Assembly: GCF_035594125.1 (NCBI RefSeq)
Contig: NC_087181.1
Location: 5,762,427-5,826,426 of the forward strand
DNA length: 64,000 bases
Direction of reading: 5' to 3'
Origin: Scylla paramamosain
Lineage: Eukaryota > Arthropoda > Malacostraca > Decapoda > Portunidae
Shown: positions 36,633 to 49,129 of the stretch, piece after piece
Position numbering within the stretch: the stretch's first letter is position 1
How the letters are laid out: each line of letters starts with the position of its first letter
The notes under the pieces: model-generated
What the model was told of the DNA's origin: nothing
Databases searched by the model: none
What the model saw: the letters and a program-made list of their open reading frames with translations, nothing else
Program-made: the position numbers and the translations under genes

Positions 36633-36789
36633 AGCCAAGAAGAAATATAATACAGACAAGAGACAATGCATGAAGACAGATGAGGGATCTCCAAACAAGA
36701 AGATGGATAATGTGAACACAGCTACTGTGCTCACCATCATTTCTCAAGAGTTAGACTCTTCAGAATTCTGGGAACTGACAGACCAGGAA
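36633..36789 (+). other. Possible exon of an unrecognised gene
   Basis: An open segment is bounded by an acceptor-like TTCACATTTGCCAG and a donor-like GAA/GTAAGTAT. In phase it encodes about 52 residues, including KRQCMKTDEGSPNKK and SQELDSSEFWELTDQE. The phase at its end fits the start of the next candidate exon at 37650. I recognise no family. It may be a chance open stretch; there is no upstream context inside the window because LINE copy A4 ends at 36.5 kb. Confidence 0.3.
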
Positions 36790-37135
36790 GTAAGTATTTT
36801 CTGTAATATTTTTTTATCTGACAAAACAGAAGTAATAAGTACAATAAAGACCCTTAAAAGGAAACAAACGGAAAAATGTAGTCAAAAGTTTTAATTGAAA
36901 ACTATTTCACATGATCAGAAAAGTCATAAGATATTTGCCTAACTAAAAACAAATATACAGGAATACAATTATATACAATTATATATATTCTGTATATTAG
37001 GAATATACAGAATAATTCCATTGATTATCTGCTGTCTTAGAAATATGATTTTAGCTCTATTTATGCAGTTGCAATAAATTTTGGGGAACCTGTTGGTCAC
37101 TTTAATTATCTTTTCTTGTTTGGGGTGGCCATGTA

Positions 37136-37366
<231 letters not shown>

Positions 37367-37649
37367 AATATGACTGATAATATTCTTTTATTTTTGGCAC
37401 TTCAGGCTATGTTCCAAGTACTGTGGTACTGCATGTCCCTCCCACAATCAGGCCACAAACTCGCAACACCAGTTTGTGATCACCATCTCTCAAGCATCTG
37501 TCACATCCTCTGCCTCTTGATCAGCTGAGACACCATCTGGATCACAATCAATTGAGATACCTTTTGCCTCTGGCATTGACAGGCACCAAAATTTTAAATC
37601 CCTGGCTTTGAGATGTCCTATCTAAAGGATATTTTGCTTGTCATTTCAG

Positions 37650-37940
37650 AGCAAGTGCTATGAAGACACAATGGAGTTGGATGAACAGGAACATGAGATG
37701 GATTTAGGAAATTTAAAATGAACAAGAACGCCTACTAATTGAAAAGATACAGGATGCGAAAGTAGAATTGCTGTGTTTTAACTGGAAAAATCCAGATAGA
37801 ACTAGATTTTCTGCATCCACACTATTGATTCAGGATTTTCAGTTTACACTTAGGCTTCAAAGAATGCAGATTCCAAACAGAACAAATGGTTATGAGTTGC
37901 CTGAGGAGTGCAGAAGGAAGGTGATAGTTTACTCCATCTG
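37650..37940 (+). other. Possible second exon of an unrecognised gene
   Basis: A pyrimidine-rich acceptor-like TTTTGCTTGTCATTTCAG precedes an open frame in phase with the candidate exon at 36633. It reads SKCYEDTMELDEQEHEMDLG and then stops (TGA at 37719-37721). Shifting by one base at the A-rich TTTAAAAT gives 75 further open codons (EQERLLIEKIQDAKVELLC, then RTNGYELPEECRRK). One frameshift or sequencing error at that homopolymer would join them. Family unknown. Support is limited to splice-like signals and matching phase. Confidence 0.3.
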
Positions 37941-38544
37941 AACTGGGATGACCAACAATGTCATCATAGTTGAAGTTGCCACTGAGGACAGTCCAGAGAA
38001 TTAGGAAGCTGTTAGTAGATCCTGACCTTGATGTGGAGGTCATGACTGCCAGAGACATGCAATTGAGGAGTGAAGAGTGGCAATTTAATTTTGTATGTGC
38101 AGCAACTCAATGACACTGATCCCTCCATCTCAATCCTTGAAATTTCTGTGTTTGTGCCATTCTGAAAGCATCCTGTAGCCGCACCAGCTGGGCATCAATT
38201 GGCTCTCAGGTGATCTGTTTTACTGATCACACCCATCATCGTAGGGTCGAGGAAAGGCAGTTCTCCCTGACACGTTTATTGATGAGGTAGGCATGACCGT
38301 AAGAACTGCGAACAAGTTCTCGGTCTCATTTTCTTACAAAATAACATTATACACGGATATTAAACACTTTTAACATATTACAATATTCATTAACAATACA
38401 TGCAATTAACTTGGCACTATGACAATCAGTTTTAACTACAAAATTAAAGTATTTACCTCGGTCACCATCCTGCCCGTCTTTGTCTGAGCGCGACTTGGCC
38501 GTGAGTGATGCCCGCAGGCGACTAGCAGGTTAACCCTACACTAC
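37941..38544. other. No recognised gene
   Basis: Mixed sequence between the exon-like segment and the BEL element; nothing recognised on either strand. Confidence 0.45.
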
Positions 38545-38701
38545 TAACAAGTGAGCATCGGCTTCGGTGCTTAATATAGCATTAAATGCTGATACTCACA
38601 CATATTACACGTTTTCATGCATATAGAAAACTATTGAACATTTCACTTATATATGCCGAGGAATAATCACATGAGGTACATACGCTTTACATACAGTAAC
38701 A
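38545..38701 (-). repeat. BEL element 3' LTR
   Basis: Identical to 41982-42138 except for one base (GCATATAG versus GCAAATAG). On the element's strand it starts TGTTACTGTATG and ends CACTTGTTA. At 157 bp it is short for this superfamily. Confidence 0.88.
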
Positions 38702-38815
38702 TGGCTCCCCTAAATTGTGTAACAATTTACCTGAAATTAACATTAGTATGTACCTTAAAACTAGGATTAGCACATAATATGTTTTGTTACACTGGCTCCT
38801 TGGCGGGGATGCTCC

Positions 38816-39133
38816 GGTCTATTATTATGCATTACCTTCTAACAGCAATACTAGACTATGTATTGGCCTCTCTATGATGGTCCTGTTTGCCTTTATGTGT
38901 CTTCCCTGGTTGTCGAGATTACAGTCTGAAACCAGGACCTTAACCTTTCTTACTAGGCCATCATGGTCAGGAGATACTTCTGTTACTCTTCCCAGTTTCC
39001 ACTGGTTCCTTACTAAATTCTGATCTTTGATGATAACTATGTCATTTACACTGAGATTCCTCTTTGGTGTTGTCCACTTATTTCTAAGTTGTAGGAATTG
39101 CACATACTCCTTTTTCCACATTATTATATTCAA
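38816..39133 (-). pseudogene. C-terminal domain of the BEL/Pao polyprotein (DUF5641-like)
   Basis: A minus-strand frame contains WKKEYVQFLQLRNKW, VNDIVIIKDQNLVRNQWKLG, GRVTEVSPDHDGLVRKVKV and IERPIHSLVLLLE before the stop. This is the conserved end of Pao-type integrase polyproteins (DUF5641), where the WxLGRV..V...DG..R.V.V pattern is diagnostic. It is joined out of frame to the RNase H region at about 39130, so the integrase core has been deleted. Confidence 0.85.
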
Positions 39134-40742
39134 GTTCTCCCTTCAAGAGTTTATGGATTCTAACTGACACCACTGCTGCTGCTAGTTCTAGTCTGGGAAT
39201 TGTCATGGTTTTTAGAGGTGTGACACATGACTTTGCCATTACTAATGCACAATGAATTTGGCCAGTCTTGCTAATTAATCTAATATATGAGCACTGGCCA
39301 TATCCCTCTTGACAGGCATCTGAAAAGTGATGGAGTTCAACCTTTTCTACTTCCCCAAAGTCATCAGGTTTGTAGCATCTAGGTATCTTTAACTGATCTA
39401 GTTTGTGCAGCTCATCCTTCCATTTTAACCATTTAGGTTTGACATAATCTGGCACCTCATCATCCCATTCAACTGCATTCTTACATAATTCTTGTAAAAT
39501 TTGCTTTCCAGTCAGTATGAGAGGTGACACTAGACCTAATGGATCATATATAGAGCTCACTGTTGACAGAATGCCTCTCCTGGTGAGTGGCTTGTCTTTC
39601 AGCTTTATTCTAAATTGAAATGTGTCAGATTCTATGCACCACTCAACTCCCAAAGTTCTTTCTATAGGCAGTGTGTCTTCATTCTTACTAAAATCCAAAC
39701 TTTTAATTCCATCTGCTCTCTCATGAGGAGAAATTGCAGCTAATACAGCTTTGTTGTTTGACAAGAACTTATGAAGGTTAAAACCTCCCTTGTAACATAA
39801 TTCTTTGCTTTGCTGAATAAGAGTGACAGCTTCATCCATTGTAGCTATTGACTTCAAACCATCATCAACATAAAAGTTGTTTCTTACAAACTTGGCTGCA
39901 TCAGATCCACATCCATAGTCATCTGCAGCTTTCTTAAGAGCAAAGTTGGCTACACTTGGAGATGAAGAAGCTCCAAACAAGTGAGCTGTCATCCTGTATT
40001 CAGCTATCTCATTATTAAGGTCACCATTTTCCCACCAAAGGAATCTTAACATATCTCTGTGTTCTGGGTTGACCTTCACTTGATGGTACATTGCTTCTAC
40101 ATCACACACAAGTGCAATCCTTTCTTGCCTAAACCTACACAACACTCCAATAAGTTTGTTGGTAAGGTCTGGGCCTTGTAACAGGTGACTGTTTAATGAC
40201 TGGTTCCTGTAGTTTGCACTACAGTCAAAGACAACTCTCAATTTCTTTGGCTTTCTCGGATGATAGACTCCATGATGTGGAATGTACCAGACCTTACCAT
40301 CATTCCTAACTAAATCCTTTGTCAGTACAATCTCTGCATAACCCTTTGTAATCATATCATCCATGAACACTTTGTAATCACCTTTGTGTTGATTATCCTT
40401 CTCAAGTTTAGCTCTTAACTTCTTGAGTCTCTGCTCTGCTAATAGTTTGTTGTTTGGAAGCTTGACGTTATCATCTTTAAGAGGAAGAGGCAACTCATAA
40501 TGGCCATCCTTCAGCTGATGTACTCCTTCTTTCATCTTACTCATAAACCTTTTATCTTTATATGATAATGGAGTGTCAGCTGACTTTCTATCACTGAAGT
40601 CAAGTTCAAACATATCTCTCACTTGAGAAGGATTAATCATCTCTTTGGTTTTAGTTGGAAACACTAAGAAATTAACCCTCTTTTCTTCATTGATTTCTAC
40701 TTCTTGTGTCACTGTTCTGTAGACTACCACTGTATCCTCCAA
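39134..40742 (-). CDS. BEL/Pao pol fragment: reverse transcriptase and partial RNase H
   Basis: One open frame of about 540 codons contains LPNNKLLAEQRLKKLRAKL, YIPHHGVYHPRKPKKLRVVF, LNSHLLQGPDLTNKLIGVL, VCDVEAMYHQVKV and MTAHLFGASSSPSVANFAL. The catalytic box FYVDDGLKS is at about 39860-39885. The block TRRGILSTVSSIYDPLGLVSP, typical of Pao RTs, follows. RNase H begins with HHFSDACQEGYGQ and includes PRLELAAAVVSVRI. The N-terminus is fused to gag by a deletion at about 40740, so the protease is missing. The C-terminus runs 11 codons past a second deletion. The RT itself looks intact. Confidence 0.9.
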
Positions 40743-41682
40743 TGGACTTGAATGGGGTGGGATTCTACCTGAGGTTCACTAAATATTTGTCCATCTACTT
40801 CATTTGTCATCAATTCATTATCTCTATTGCAAGAAGGAAGTTCCTGTGGATCATGGAATGTAACATATTTGTGAGGCATGGCATTGTCACTTTGTTGATT
40901 TGCAATTGCTTGTGCTTTCATTTCATTTTGTGACTCTATGTATTGTTGAAGATAACTTTGCTTCTCTACACTTTCATCATTACCTGGAAGCATTTTTACT
41001 TCTTCTTCAACTAAGCTAAGAGCATTAAGTTCTGCACTAGCAACTGCTAAATCTCTCTCTTTCTTTTTCTTTGCAAACATTGCCTGGTCTCTAGCTAACC
41101 TAACTTCTGCCTCTGCTAAACTATCATGATATTCCATTTCCTTTCTAAGTCTGGCTACCTTTGCTGCTGCTTCTTGCTTTCTTTGTGCTGCTGATGAACG
41201 TGATGAAGTAGATGAGACTCTAGAATGCCTAGACCGTTTGCTAGAACAAATTGATCCTCTGTCATTCTTTAACTCCTTTCTTTTACATTCTATACTTTCT
41301 AATATTTCATGGTGAACTCGTTGATTGTGTTCCAGCTCTTCATTTAGCTCCTCTGACTTTTCTGGCTCTAGTTCCATCAGTTTTGTTTATTCCACATAAT
41401 ACTGATGAAATGCCTCTATTACTTCACTTGACATGGGCTCTAATTCAAAGGGGCTAATTACAATTTTGAATCCTTTCTTAATTTTGCTGGTAACACTGCT
41501 CCATTTATGCTTACAGGACTCTGCTCTTCCTTTGGTTACACTGACTTGATATTCTCTTCCTTTGTCGGTCGGCACTCGCTCCCTGACACTAACTTCTTCA
41601 TTACAAGTTTGATCCCTGTCCACTTGCTCACCCTCACCTTCCCTAAGGCCATCTACAGCATTAATTTCCCCAGTATCAGACA
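40724..41682 (-). pseudogene. BEL/Pao gag N-terminal region
   Basis: Translation probably starts at MSDTGEINAVDGLREGEG (near 41682). A frameshift near 41380 separates it from a second frame, 41377-40724. That frame holds a Ser/Arg-rich segment (SKRSRHSRVSS) and a long charged coiled coil (AKVARLRKEMEYHDSLAEAE, then FAKKKKERDLAVASAELNAL). Such an Arg/Ser plus coiled-coil start is usual for BEL/Pao gag polyproteins. The capsid and zinc-knuckle parts are missing because the frame runs into the deletion next to pol. Confidence 0.75.
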
Positions 41683-41981
41683 TATCTAACAACTTAATTG
41701 TGTCAATACTGAGACACTGAAAGAGCAATTAAAATTACCACTCTTAATACTAGCTAATTGTGGGTAATTTTCACTTAGGCTACTCAATTCAGTGCACATA
41801 CATAATATTATACTTTCTTGCCTGTGACCATGGGTTCTACAAAATGGTGGCGAGGCACAGTGGGTAGAAGGGAGTGGTGGTCATCAAGGGTAGAGCTGAC
41901 CCCGGGGCCTCGGAGGTCAACCTATAGGCTTACGTCAGCGTCCCCTCGTCCTGTGACTCACTCTTGCTACGGTTTCACATG

Positions 41982-42138
41982 TAACAAGTGAGCATCGGCT
42001 TCGGTGCTTAATATAGCATTAAATGCTGATACTCACACATATTACACGTTTTCATGCAAATAGAAAACTATTGAACATTTCACTTATATATGCCGAGGAA
42101 TAATCACATGAGGTACATACGCTTTACATACAGTAACA
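41982..42138 (-). repeat. BEL element 5' LTR
   Basis: Partner of 38545-38701. On the minus strand the interior begins with TGAAACCGTAGCAAGAG, a possible primer-binding region, though I cannot name the tRNA. Confidence 0.88.
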
Positions 42139-42900
42139 ATTCTGACTGAAGATCCTTGCAATAACTCCACAAAATGTGGATGGGACTGCTCACTGAAATG
42201 ACAAAAACAAATCTTGTAAACAGCAAGTTTTTTTTTTTTTTCTTTTCTGATGAGAAAATCTTTTGCCAGGATGAGTGCACAACAAGCAGAACAATAGATA
42301 GTTGGCTATGTATCCTAAAGATGTGCCCAGAGTCATGAAAACAAAGTTTTCTGTTCACATTGTGGTCTTTGGTGTTGTCAGCAGTGACAGGCATGTTATG
42401 CCACACACATCATTAAAGAAGGCCTGAGAGTGAACCAAAATAGAACCAAAAAAGAACCAAGAGGTTCTAGCAACCATAATCAAGCCTTGGAAGTTGCTGC
42501 AGAAGACAATACATGTTCTAGCAAGATTCTGCATCAGCACACAAGGCCAGGAAAAATCTGAAGTGGCTTGAGGATAATTTTTTTTTTTACCATGTTACCC
42601 CAGGTATGTTGCCTCCAAACTAACCTGACTACAATCCCTTTGACTATTTTGTATGGAGGAGCAGTTAAAAGAATCACTAAGAAGACTACCCATAACAATG
42701 AAGCTGAGCTGAGGTAGAGAATCTGCCAGGCATTTCAAAATTTGTCTCCTGGTATTGTAAAATTCTTATCCTCTCAATTTTGAGATGATCTGATTGTGAT
42801 GATGTGGTTGATGCTGAAAGAGGCTTTATTGAATAAATTCTGTCAAAAAAACACTACTTTGCTCTTGTTTCTTGAATTTTCAATAAATGTTTTAAAATAG
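42139..42900 (+). pseudogene. mariner-like transposase remnant
   Basis: In shifting plus-strand frames the catalytic part of a Tc1/mariner transposase can be read. FSDEKIFCQDE (first Asp, near 42245) and HVMPHTSLKKA are followed by IIKPWKLLQKTI and QDSASAHKARKNLKWLEDNF (second Asp, near 42520-42580). The PDYNPFDYFVW motif near 42630-42655 gives the third Asp. A C-terminal EAELR.RICQAFQNLSPGIV block ends it. The spacing fits a D,D34D mariner. The N-terminal DNA-binding part is not present to the left, where the BEL LTR begins. There are many frameshifts; inactive. Confidence 0.8.
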
Positions 42901-43654
42901 AAAACATTTTTCCATAATACAAATTTGTGGTGTACATTTGTGGGAATTAACATACAAAATATAAATTAAGAGATCTACACAATGACATACTTAAGAATTG
43001 TGTATTGTGTATGTTATGTGTATGATATTACCAAAAAAATCAATCAGTGAAACACCTATGAAGTGGAAATGTAGCTCTCCTTGTGGAAGTGTGGCAAGCG
43101 ATACACATTTGGGAACTTGGCATCAATATGCATTGATGGCAAGCCCAAGTTATAGTATGTTAGTGGCAGACCTAAGCTTAACTAAGTACCTAATAGTGCA
43201 CAGGCCTGAGACTGGTCAGAGTACTTAGCTGGAATGTTGACTGGAATGCCCACCTGGAGTAGTAAGTTGAGTGGAGTGCAGCAACTTTTTTGTGTGGTAG
43301 CTGGAGTGACTGCTACTCACCCTTAAGTGTAACTGCATGAGCCACACTGGGAATGTGCTTATAAAAACTTGGGTCCAGAGTTCTGTTCTTCTTGAGGCCC
43401 AGACCCTAGCTGATTAAAAACCCACTGTTTAAGATGGGTTGTTAAACTTCATTTCATGACAATGCCTGTCACCATTTATCATATGCCTGTTAGAAATTAA
43501 TGTTTCCAACAAAGCCCTTCCACTGAGAAAAGTAAATAAATATTTACCATATTTGCCAGTGCATTAGACACTTTTTTCTTGAAAACAAGTTTCTAATAAT
43601 TACCGTGCATCTAGTGCAGTGGTAGTACAGATGCCTAGGCCTACTGGTGTGGAG
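42901..43654. other. No recognised gene
   Basis: AT-rich sequence between the mariner remnant and the piggyBac left end; no motifs seen. Confidence 0.45.
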
Positions 43655-44122
43655 TTAACCCATTTAAGCCGATAAAAAATGAAAGTTAGAATTTCATGTT
43701 GCTGCTTTGCTATATGCATAATGTGAAAGGAAACTGCAGAAATTTGATAAAAAAAAACTCCATATGTGTAATTTCTTACATTTTATTGCAAAAAATCTGT
43801 TGTTGCACAAATGCAACAAGTGGCGGTCCGACCACATTACATTTTGCGTAAACGCAACTGTTAGCATGTACTAACAAAAACATAAGAAAGAAAAAACCCT
43901 TGATTTGAACATATACGAGTATGGGCACTATGGGAAACAAGTTTACTCTTTTTCACATAAAAAAGTCAAAGGAGGGTCCTAGGATACAATTCTTGGCAAG
44001 GAAGAAAAATTGAAAAAAACAGATACATTTCACTTCTGATACATGATAATAATTTCTTCACTAAAAAAGAAATATGAGAATTACTTCACTATAAATGAAA
44101 GAAAACCAGTGATTAGAACCCC

Positions 44123-44123
<1 letters not shown>

Positions 44124-44179
<56 letters not shown>
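44124..44179 (+). repeat. (GA)n microsatellite inside the piggyBac element
   Basis: About 27 GA units between the transposase stop and the left terminal repeat. Confidence 0.96.
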
Positions 44180-44181
<2 letters not shown>

Positions 44182-44306
44182 ATAATATAGTTATCGAAAA
44201 AGAAATAGTACAACCTAGATACATTTTCATAGGATTCCGCTGGCCTACATGGTATGATACTGTACTGAACACTTTTGATGCAGGTATACTTTACATTTCT
44301 TGCATA

Positions 44307-46020
44307 TGAATACAGTCTGAGTGTTACATAACTGACAACAACAGCACCTTGGAGGATCTGTCTTCACGATGTGATGCCCAACATTATCATACCATATTTG
44401 TGCAGATATACCTGCAACACTGAGAACTGATTGTGATCTTTCTGGGTTATTTGGCTTTTTGCCATGATTCTGTAGCCATTCAGTAGCAGCAGCACATATG
44501 AATGACAACATATCCTCTTTGTACCCTCCTTCCCTTGCAAAAATCCAGGCATTATTTACACATACTGTAATCAGGTAAGTGACGATTGGAATGTACCACT
44601 TTTTCCCACGAATTAAAAGCCAGTACTGTGCAATATTTTGATCTAGTCTATCAACACCACTCATTTTCCAATTATACTGATGGATGGCATTTGGCATCAA
44701 AACATTCATACGTTTCTTTTGAGAAGCAACATAACGTTCAGCCTTCACTACTGGTGATACACCATACTCAGATGATGCAATGGTAACAATGGCATTATCA
44801 TGCCAGCGTGCTGCAATTATTCCTGATTCAGCATCACAAAAATGTTCTTCAGATTCCCTAGGTAATTTCATAAACTTTGCAGGATTAGTAAATGGGCATT
44901 TTTCAATTCGGTTTTTTCTTAGTGTGCCAGTAGCATCATGGCCCCCCGCTTTTGATTTTTTCGATAAGTTTGAGTGATGTAAAGAAGTTATCAAAGTAAA
45001 GGGATAACTTCTTTATTGGATATTATTTTTCTATAACATCCAAAACATCAAGAACAACTTTTCCACCAAGTCCATAAGCTGGCATAACCCTTATTCTTAG
45101 CACCATCTTTGCCTTGATAAAACAGATATATACAAAAACATAACCATTTGGATCAGCTGCAAAACCCATGCTTTATAACCCCATCGCACAGGCTTTCCAT
45201 GAATGAACTTGCTTAGTCAGATATCGACCAAAATAGGGGATCATTGACTCATCAATAGAGTTATTACTTGGCCCAAATACTTCCCTGTATTTGAGAAAGT
45301 TATCATTCAGGATTTCCATGAACAGAGGAAACTCTGCCATACTTGTCATTTTTGGGAAGCTTTGTGTTGTCTGCATGAAAGAACTTCATTATCTCATCAA
45401 AGCGATCCTGATGCATGGAGTCAGCAATAAGCTCATTGTAGACATCTGGCTGTCTCTGCAAATGCAGTCTGCGACGTGGAACACAACAGTACCCTGGCAC
45501 CAACAAAATTCCTTTGAAGGTTTTCATTTCATCACTTGTTAACGTGAATGAATGTTTACCATTCTGGATAGCTTAGTTCACAGTTTGTTTCAGTAGGTGG
45601 TCAATTGCTAATACATCCAAGAAAAGCTCAAATGTCTGACTAGGCTTATGCGGAATATCAGCAACTGATGGTTTGCGTGGATAACATGGGACATTTCTCT
45701 TTTCTGGGAGATCTTGTGCTTTCCATTTTCTGAGTTTTATTATTTTCTTTTTCTGGGATTCTTGTCCTTCAGCACATTCATCTGCATTATCTTGTGACTC
45801 TAAAGATTCTATCACTGCCAAAGCAGTTAATTGTGTTGAAGGAAGATAAGAGATATCCACGCTTTCTTCTTCGCCAGAATCTTCACTGTCACAGCACCAT
45901 CATTTGCAGGTATGATGTAAAGGTCATGTACTTCAGTTTGTTTTACCATTCCACTGGGTTCATCTTCATCACTAACTTCACTCTCGTCAGACATGGTAGG
46001 TTTCTCTAGCTCATCTAGAA
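44307..46020 (-). pseudogene. piggyBac-like transposase (DDE_Tnp_1_7)
   Basis: The acidic N-terminus starts near MSDESEVSDEDEPSG (45996). The DDE core begins with QPDVYNELIADSMHQDRFDE-type sequence. The first catalytic Asp is in NNSIDESMIPYFGRYLTKQ (near 45245-45265), the second in LYFDNFFTSLKLIEKI (near 44990) and the last in SGVDRLDQNIAQYW (near 44645-44660). The C-terminus has a Cys-rich finger (CCCCQLCNTQ, FICKKCKVYLHQKC) ending at about 44307, as in many piggyBac transposases. Frameshifts near 45850, 45380, 45200 and 44945 and stops near 45540 and 45100 break the frame. The C-terminal 230 codons are still open. All catalytic residues are recognisable, so decay is moderate. Confidence 0.88.
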
Positions 46021-46684
46021 TGTTGTTCAACTTCACTTTTCTGAAAAAAAAAAAAGAGAAAATATATTGCGTAAAATTTGTGTACACAACATGTATGCTG
46101 TCAAAAAACAATGCTAGGCTACACGTATATATCTATTCACTGCAATCACATGTGCAAAAAAGATACTATGCATTGCAAAATAACTACATCAATGAAGAAG
46201 CCGGTGCCGATGCTTGCGTTAGCACAACATTGATGAACAACTAGGTGCCGATGGTTGCATTAGCACAACTTTTCTTTGTAATTTTTTTACACAACTGTCA
46301 TCAGCATCATATCAAATAAAACTTCGTTGAAAAGGGTTCCTTCATCAAAAGAAACAGAAGATTACTGTGAAATAGATATGAACAAATATTTGATAATGAT
46401 TTTCTTTACTCATCTCCTTTTTGATGAAGACATCGTTTTTCAGAAAGTGGAGCTTTTTTCACTGACTTTTCCCCTAAAATGGTGAGATGTCAGGAATCAT
46501 ATGGATCTTCCACTGGGAGTTCTGGATGTCTACTGGCAACAGAAGCAGCTACAGGGTGCAGCATGTTGTCCTTTCAGTGTTGCTCAACATCATGTTATAG
46601 CTTGCGTGTTACGTTGACGCAACGAGCAGCGCAAATGGGTTAAAGCAGTAATACACTAAGCACAAATATTGTTACTAGTAATAA

Positions 46685-47642
<958 letters not shown>

Positions 47643-47646
<4 letters not shown>

Positions 47647-48773
47647 AGAGTAATAGATGAAGTACAAAACAGAAATGGGTGGGTAGATGCAGTGTATTTG
47701 GACATCAAAAAAGCTTTTGATAAAGTTCCACATAAAAGACTATTGTGGAAGATTAAACATAAAAGGACTGAGAGGGACAATGCTAAAATGGATGAGAGAC
47801 TACTTAAAGGACAGAGAAATGAGAACTGTAATCAGGAACACCTGTTCAAGTTGGAGTAATGTAACAAGTGGAGTACCACAGAGGTCAGTGTTAGCACCCA
47901 TTATGTTCCAAATATACATCAGTGATATGCAGGAGGATTTTACCAGTTATATTAATCTGTTTGCTGATGATGCAAAATTGCTAAGAGTAATAAAGAGCCA
48001 CATTGTTTGTATAGAGTTGCAAAGAAATATTGTCAAAATTTATGGGTGGAGCAAGAAGTGAAAATTGGAATTCAATGCTAAGAAATGCCATGTGATGGAA
48101 TTGGGAAAGAGTAAAAGACCTGCATGGGACTATAAAATGGGGGAGGAAGTAATAATGAGGAGTAAGGAGGAAAAAGATCTAGGAGTGGTATTTCAGGATA
48201 CCCTAACCCCAGAATGGCATAAATATTAGGGTGGCATTTCATTACAATGATAAGACTATGATGAAAAAAATTATAGCCAATATGCTATGTCCCAGGCTGG
48301 AATATGCAGCAGTGGTGTGGTCTCCGCACATGAAGAAAGACATAAAGAAGTTGGAAAGAATTCAGAGGGCAGCTACAAGGATGGTACTGGAGCTGAGAAA
48401 CCTAACATACAAAGAGAGGTTGAAGGAAATTGGACTACCAACTTTGCAGGTTAGAAGAGAAAGAGGAGATCTAATAACAATGTATGAAATAGTTAACCAC
48501 ATTGAGGAGACAGACAAGCAGGAACTGGTGTTGCTGGAAGAAGATAAAGCTGGATGGACAAGAGGGCACTCAGAGAAGATCAGGAAGAGTCAGTGTTTGA
48601 GAGACGTCAAGAAGTACAGTTTTCCACATAGAACTGGATATCTGGAATAGTCTAAATGAGGAGGCTGTTACAGCACCAAATGTGCATAAATTTAAGGAAA
48701 TTCTGGATAAATATAGATATGGAGACAGGACACTATGAGCCCTGCTCGAACCCTGTATAATAAAACTAGGTAA

Positions 48774-48775
<2 letters not shown>
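47643..48775 (+). mobile_element. LINE family A copy A5: 5'-truncated RT and 3' tail
   Basis: The copy starts at TACAAGAGTAATAGATGAAG, which lies inside the RT of copy A2 (at about 24415), and joins the (AC)n tract directly. It carries [35 protein letters not shown] (G changed to R), FADDAKLLR, LEFNAKKCHVMELGKS-type sequence, SKEEKDLGVVFQDTL, MLCPRLEYAAVVWSPHMKKD and RRERGDLITMYEIVNH. A stop follows KKW near 48060 and a deletion near 48220 removes part of the next block. It closely matches A2, and its 3' end is ACTAGGTAAATACA followed by (AC)n. Confidence 0.88.
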
Positions 48776-48810
<35 letters not shown>

Positions 48811-48968
48811 TGAAGGAAAGTGGGTGGGTGGGTGGGTGGGTGGGTGGCTGAGTAGGATAGATGAATGGAAGGAGTGAGGAAATGGGGAAGAGGTCAGAAA
48901 AGGGAGATGAGGGTCAGGAAAAGGGGTGGTGATCAGGAAAGGGAGAGGGAGAGAATGAGGAGGGAAGG

Positions 48969-49040
<72 letters not shown>
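48776..49040 (+). repeat. Microsatellite cluster: (AC)n, (GGGT)n, (GA)n
   Basis: The (AC)n tail of copy A5 (48776-48805), (GGGT)n at about 48822-48847, a purine-rich spacer, then about 32 GA units (48976-49039). Confidence 0.93.
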
Positions 49041-49129
49041 AAAACACATATATGCACACACATGGTTTTAGATGTGATGGTAGTACTGTACAGCCCCATT
49101 GCTTCATCACACCAGATGTGAGGACAGAA

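Larger units (their letters stand above)
38545..42138 (-). mobile_element. BEL/Pao LTR retrotransposon, internally deleted
   Basis: Two 157-bp direct repeats bracket a minus-strand gag-pol remnant; the whole is about 3.6 kb, about half a typical BEL element. Gag N-terminal sequence, RT plus part of RNase H, and the very C-terminus of the integrase polyprotein remain. The protease region and most of the integrase are missing through two deletions. The LTRs differ at one position, so the insertion or deletion derivative is recent. A purine-rich TTTAGGGGAGCCA just before the 3' LTR (minus strand) fits a polypurine tract. I could not see a target-site duplication. Confidence 0.88.
43659..46639 (-). 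mobile_element. piggyBac-like DNA transposon, complete ends, broken transposase
   Basis: The 2,981-bp element is flanked by TTAA at 43655-43658 and 46640-46643. The left end starts CCCATTTAAGCCG; the right end, reverse-complemented, starts CCCATTTGCGCTGC. The perfect inverted repeat is therefore only CCCATTT. GCGT..ACGCAAC-like subterminal motifs occur near both ends (43850-43860 and 46600-46625). The transposase is on the minus strand. A (GA)n tract at 44124-44179 lies in the region downstream of the transposase stop. Confidence 0.9.
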
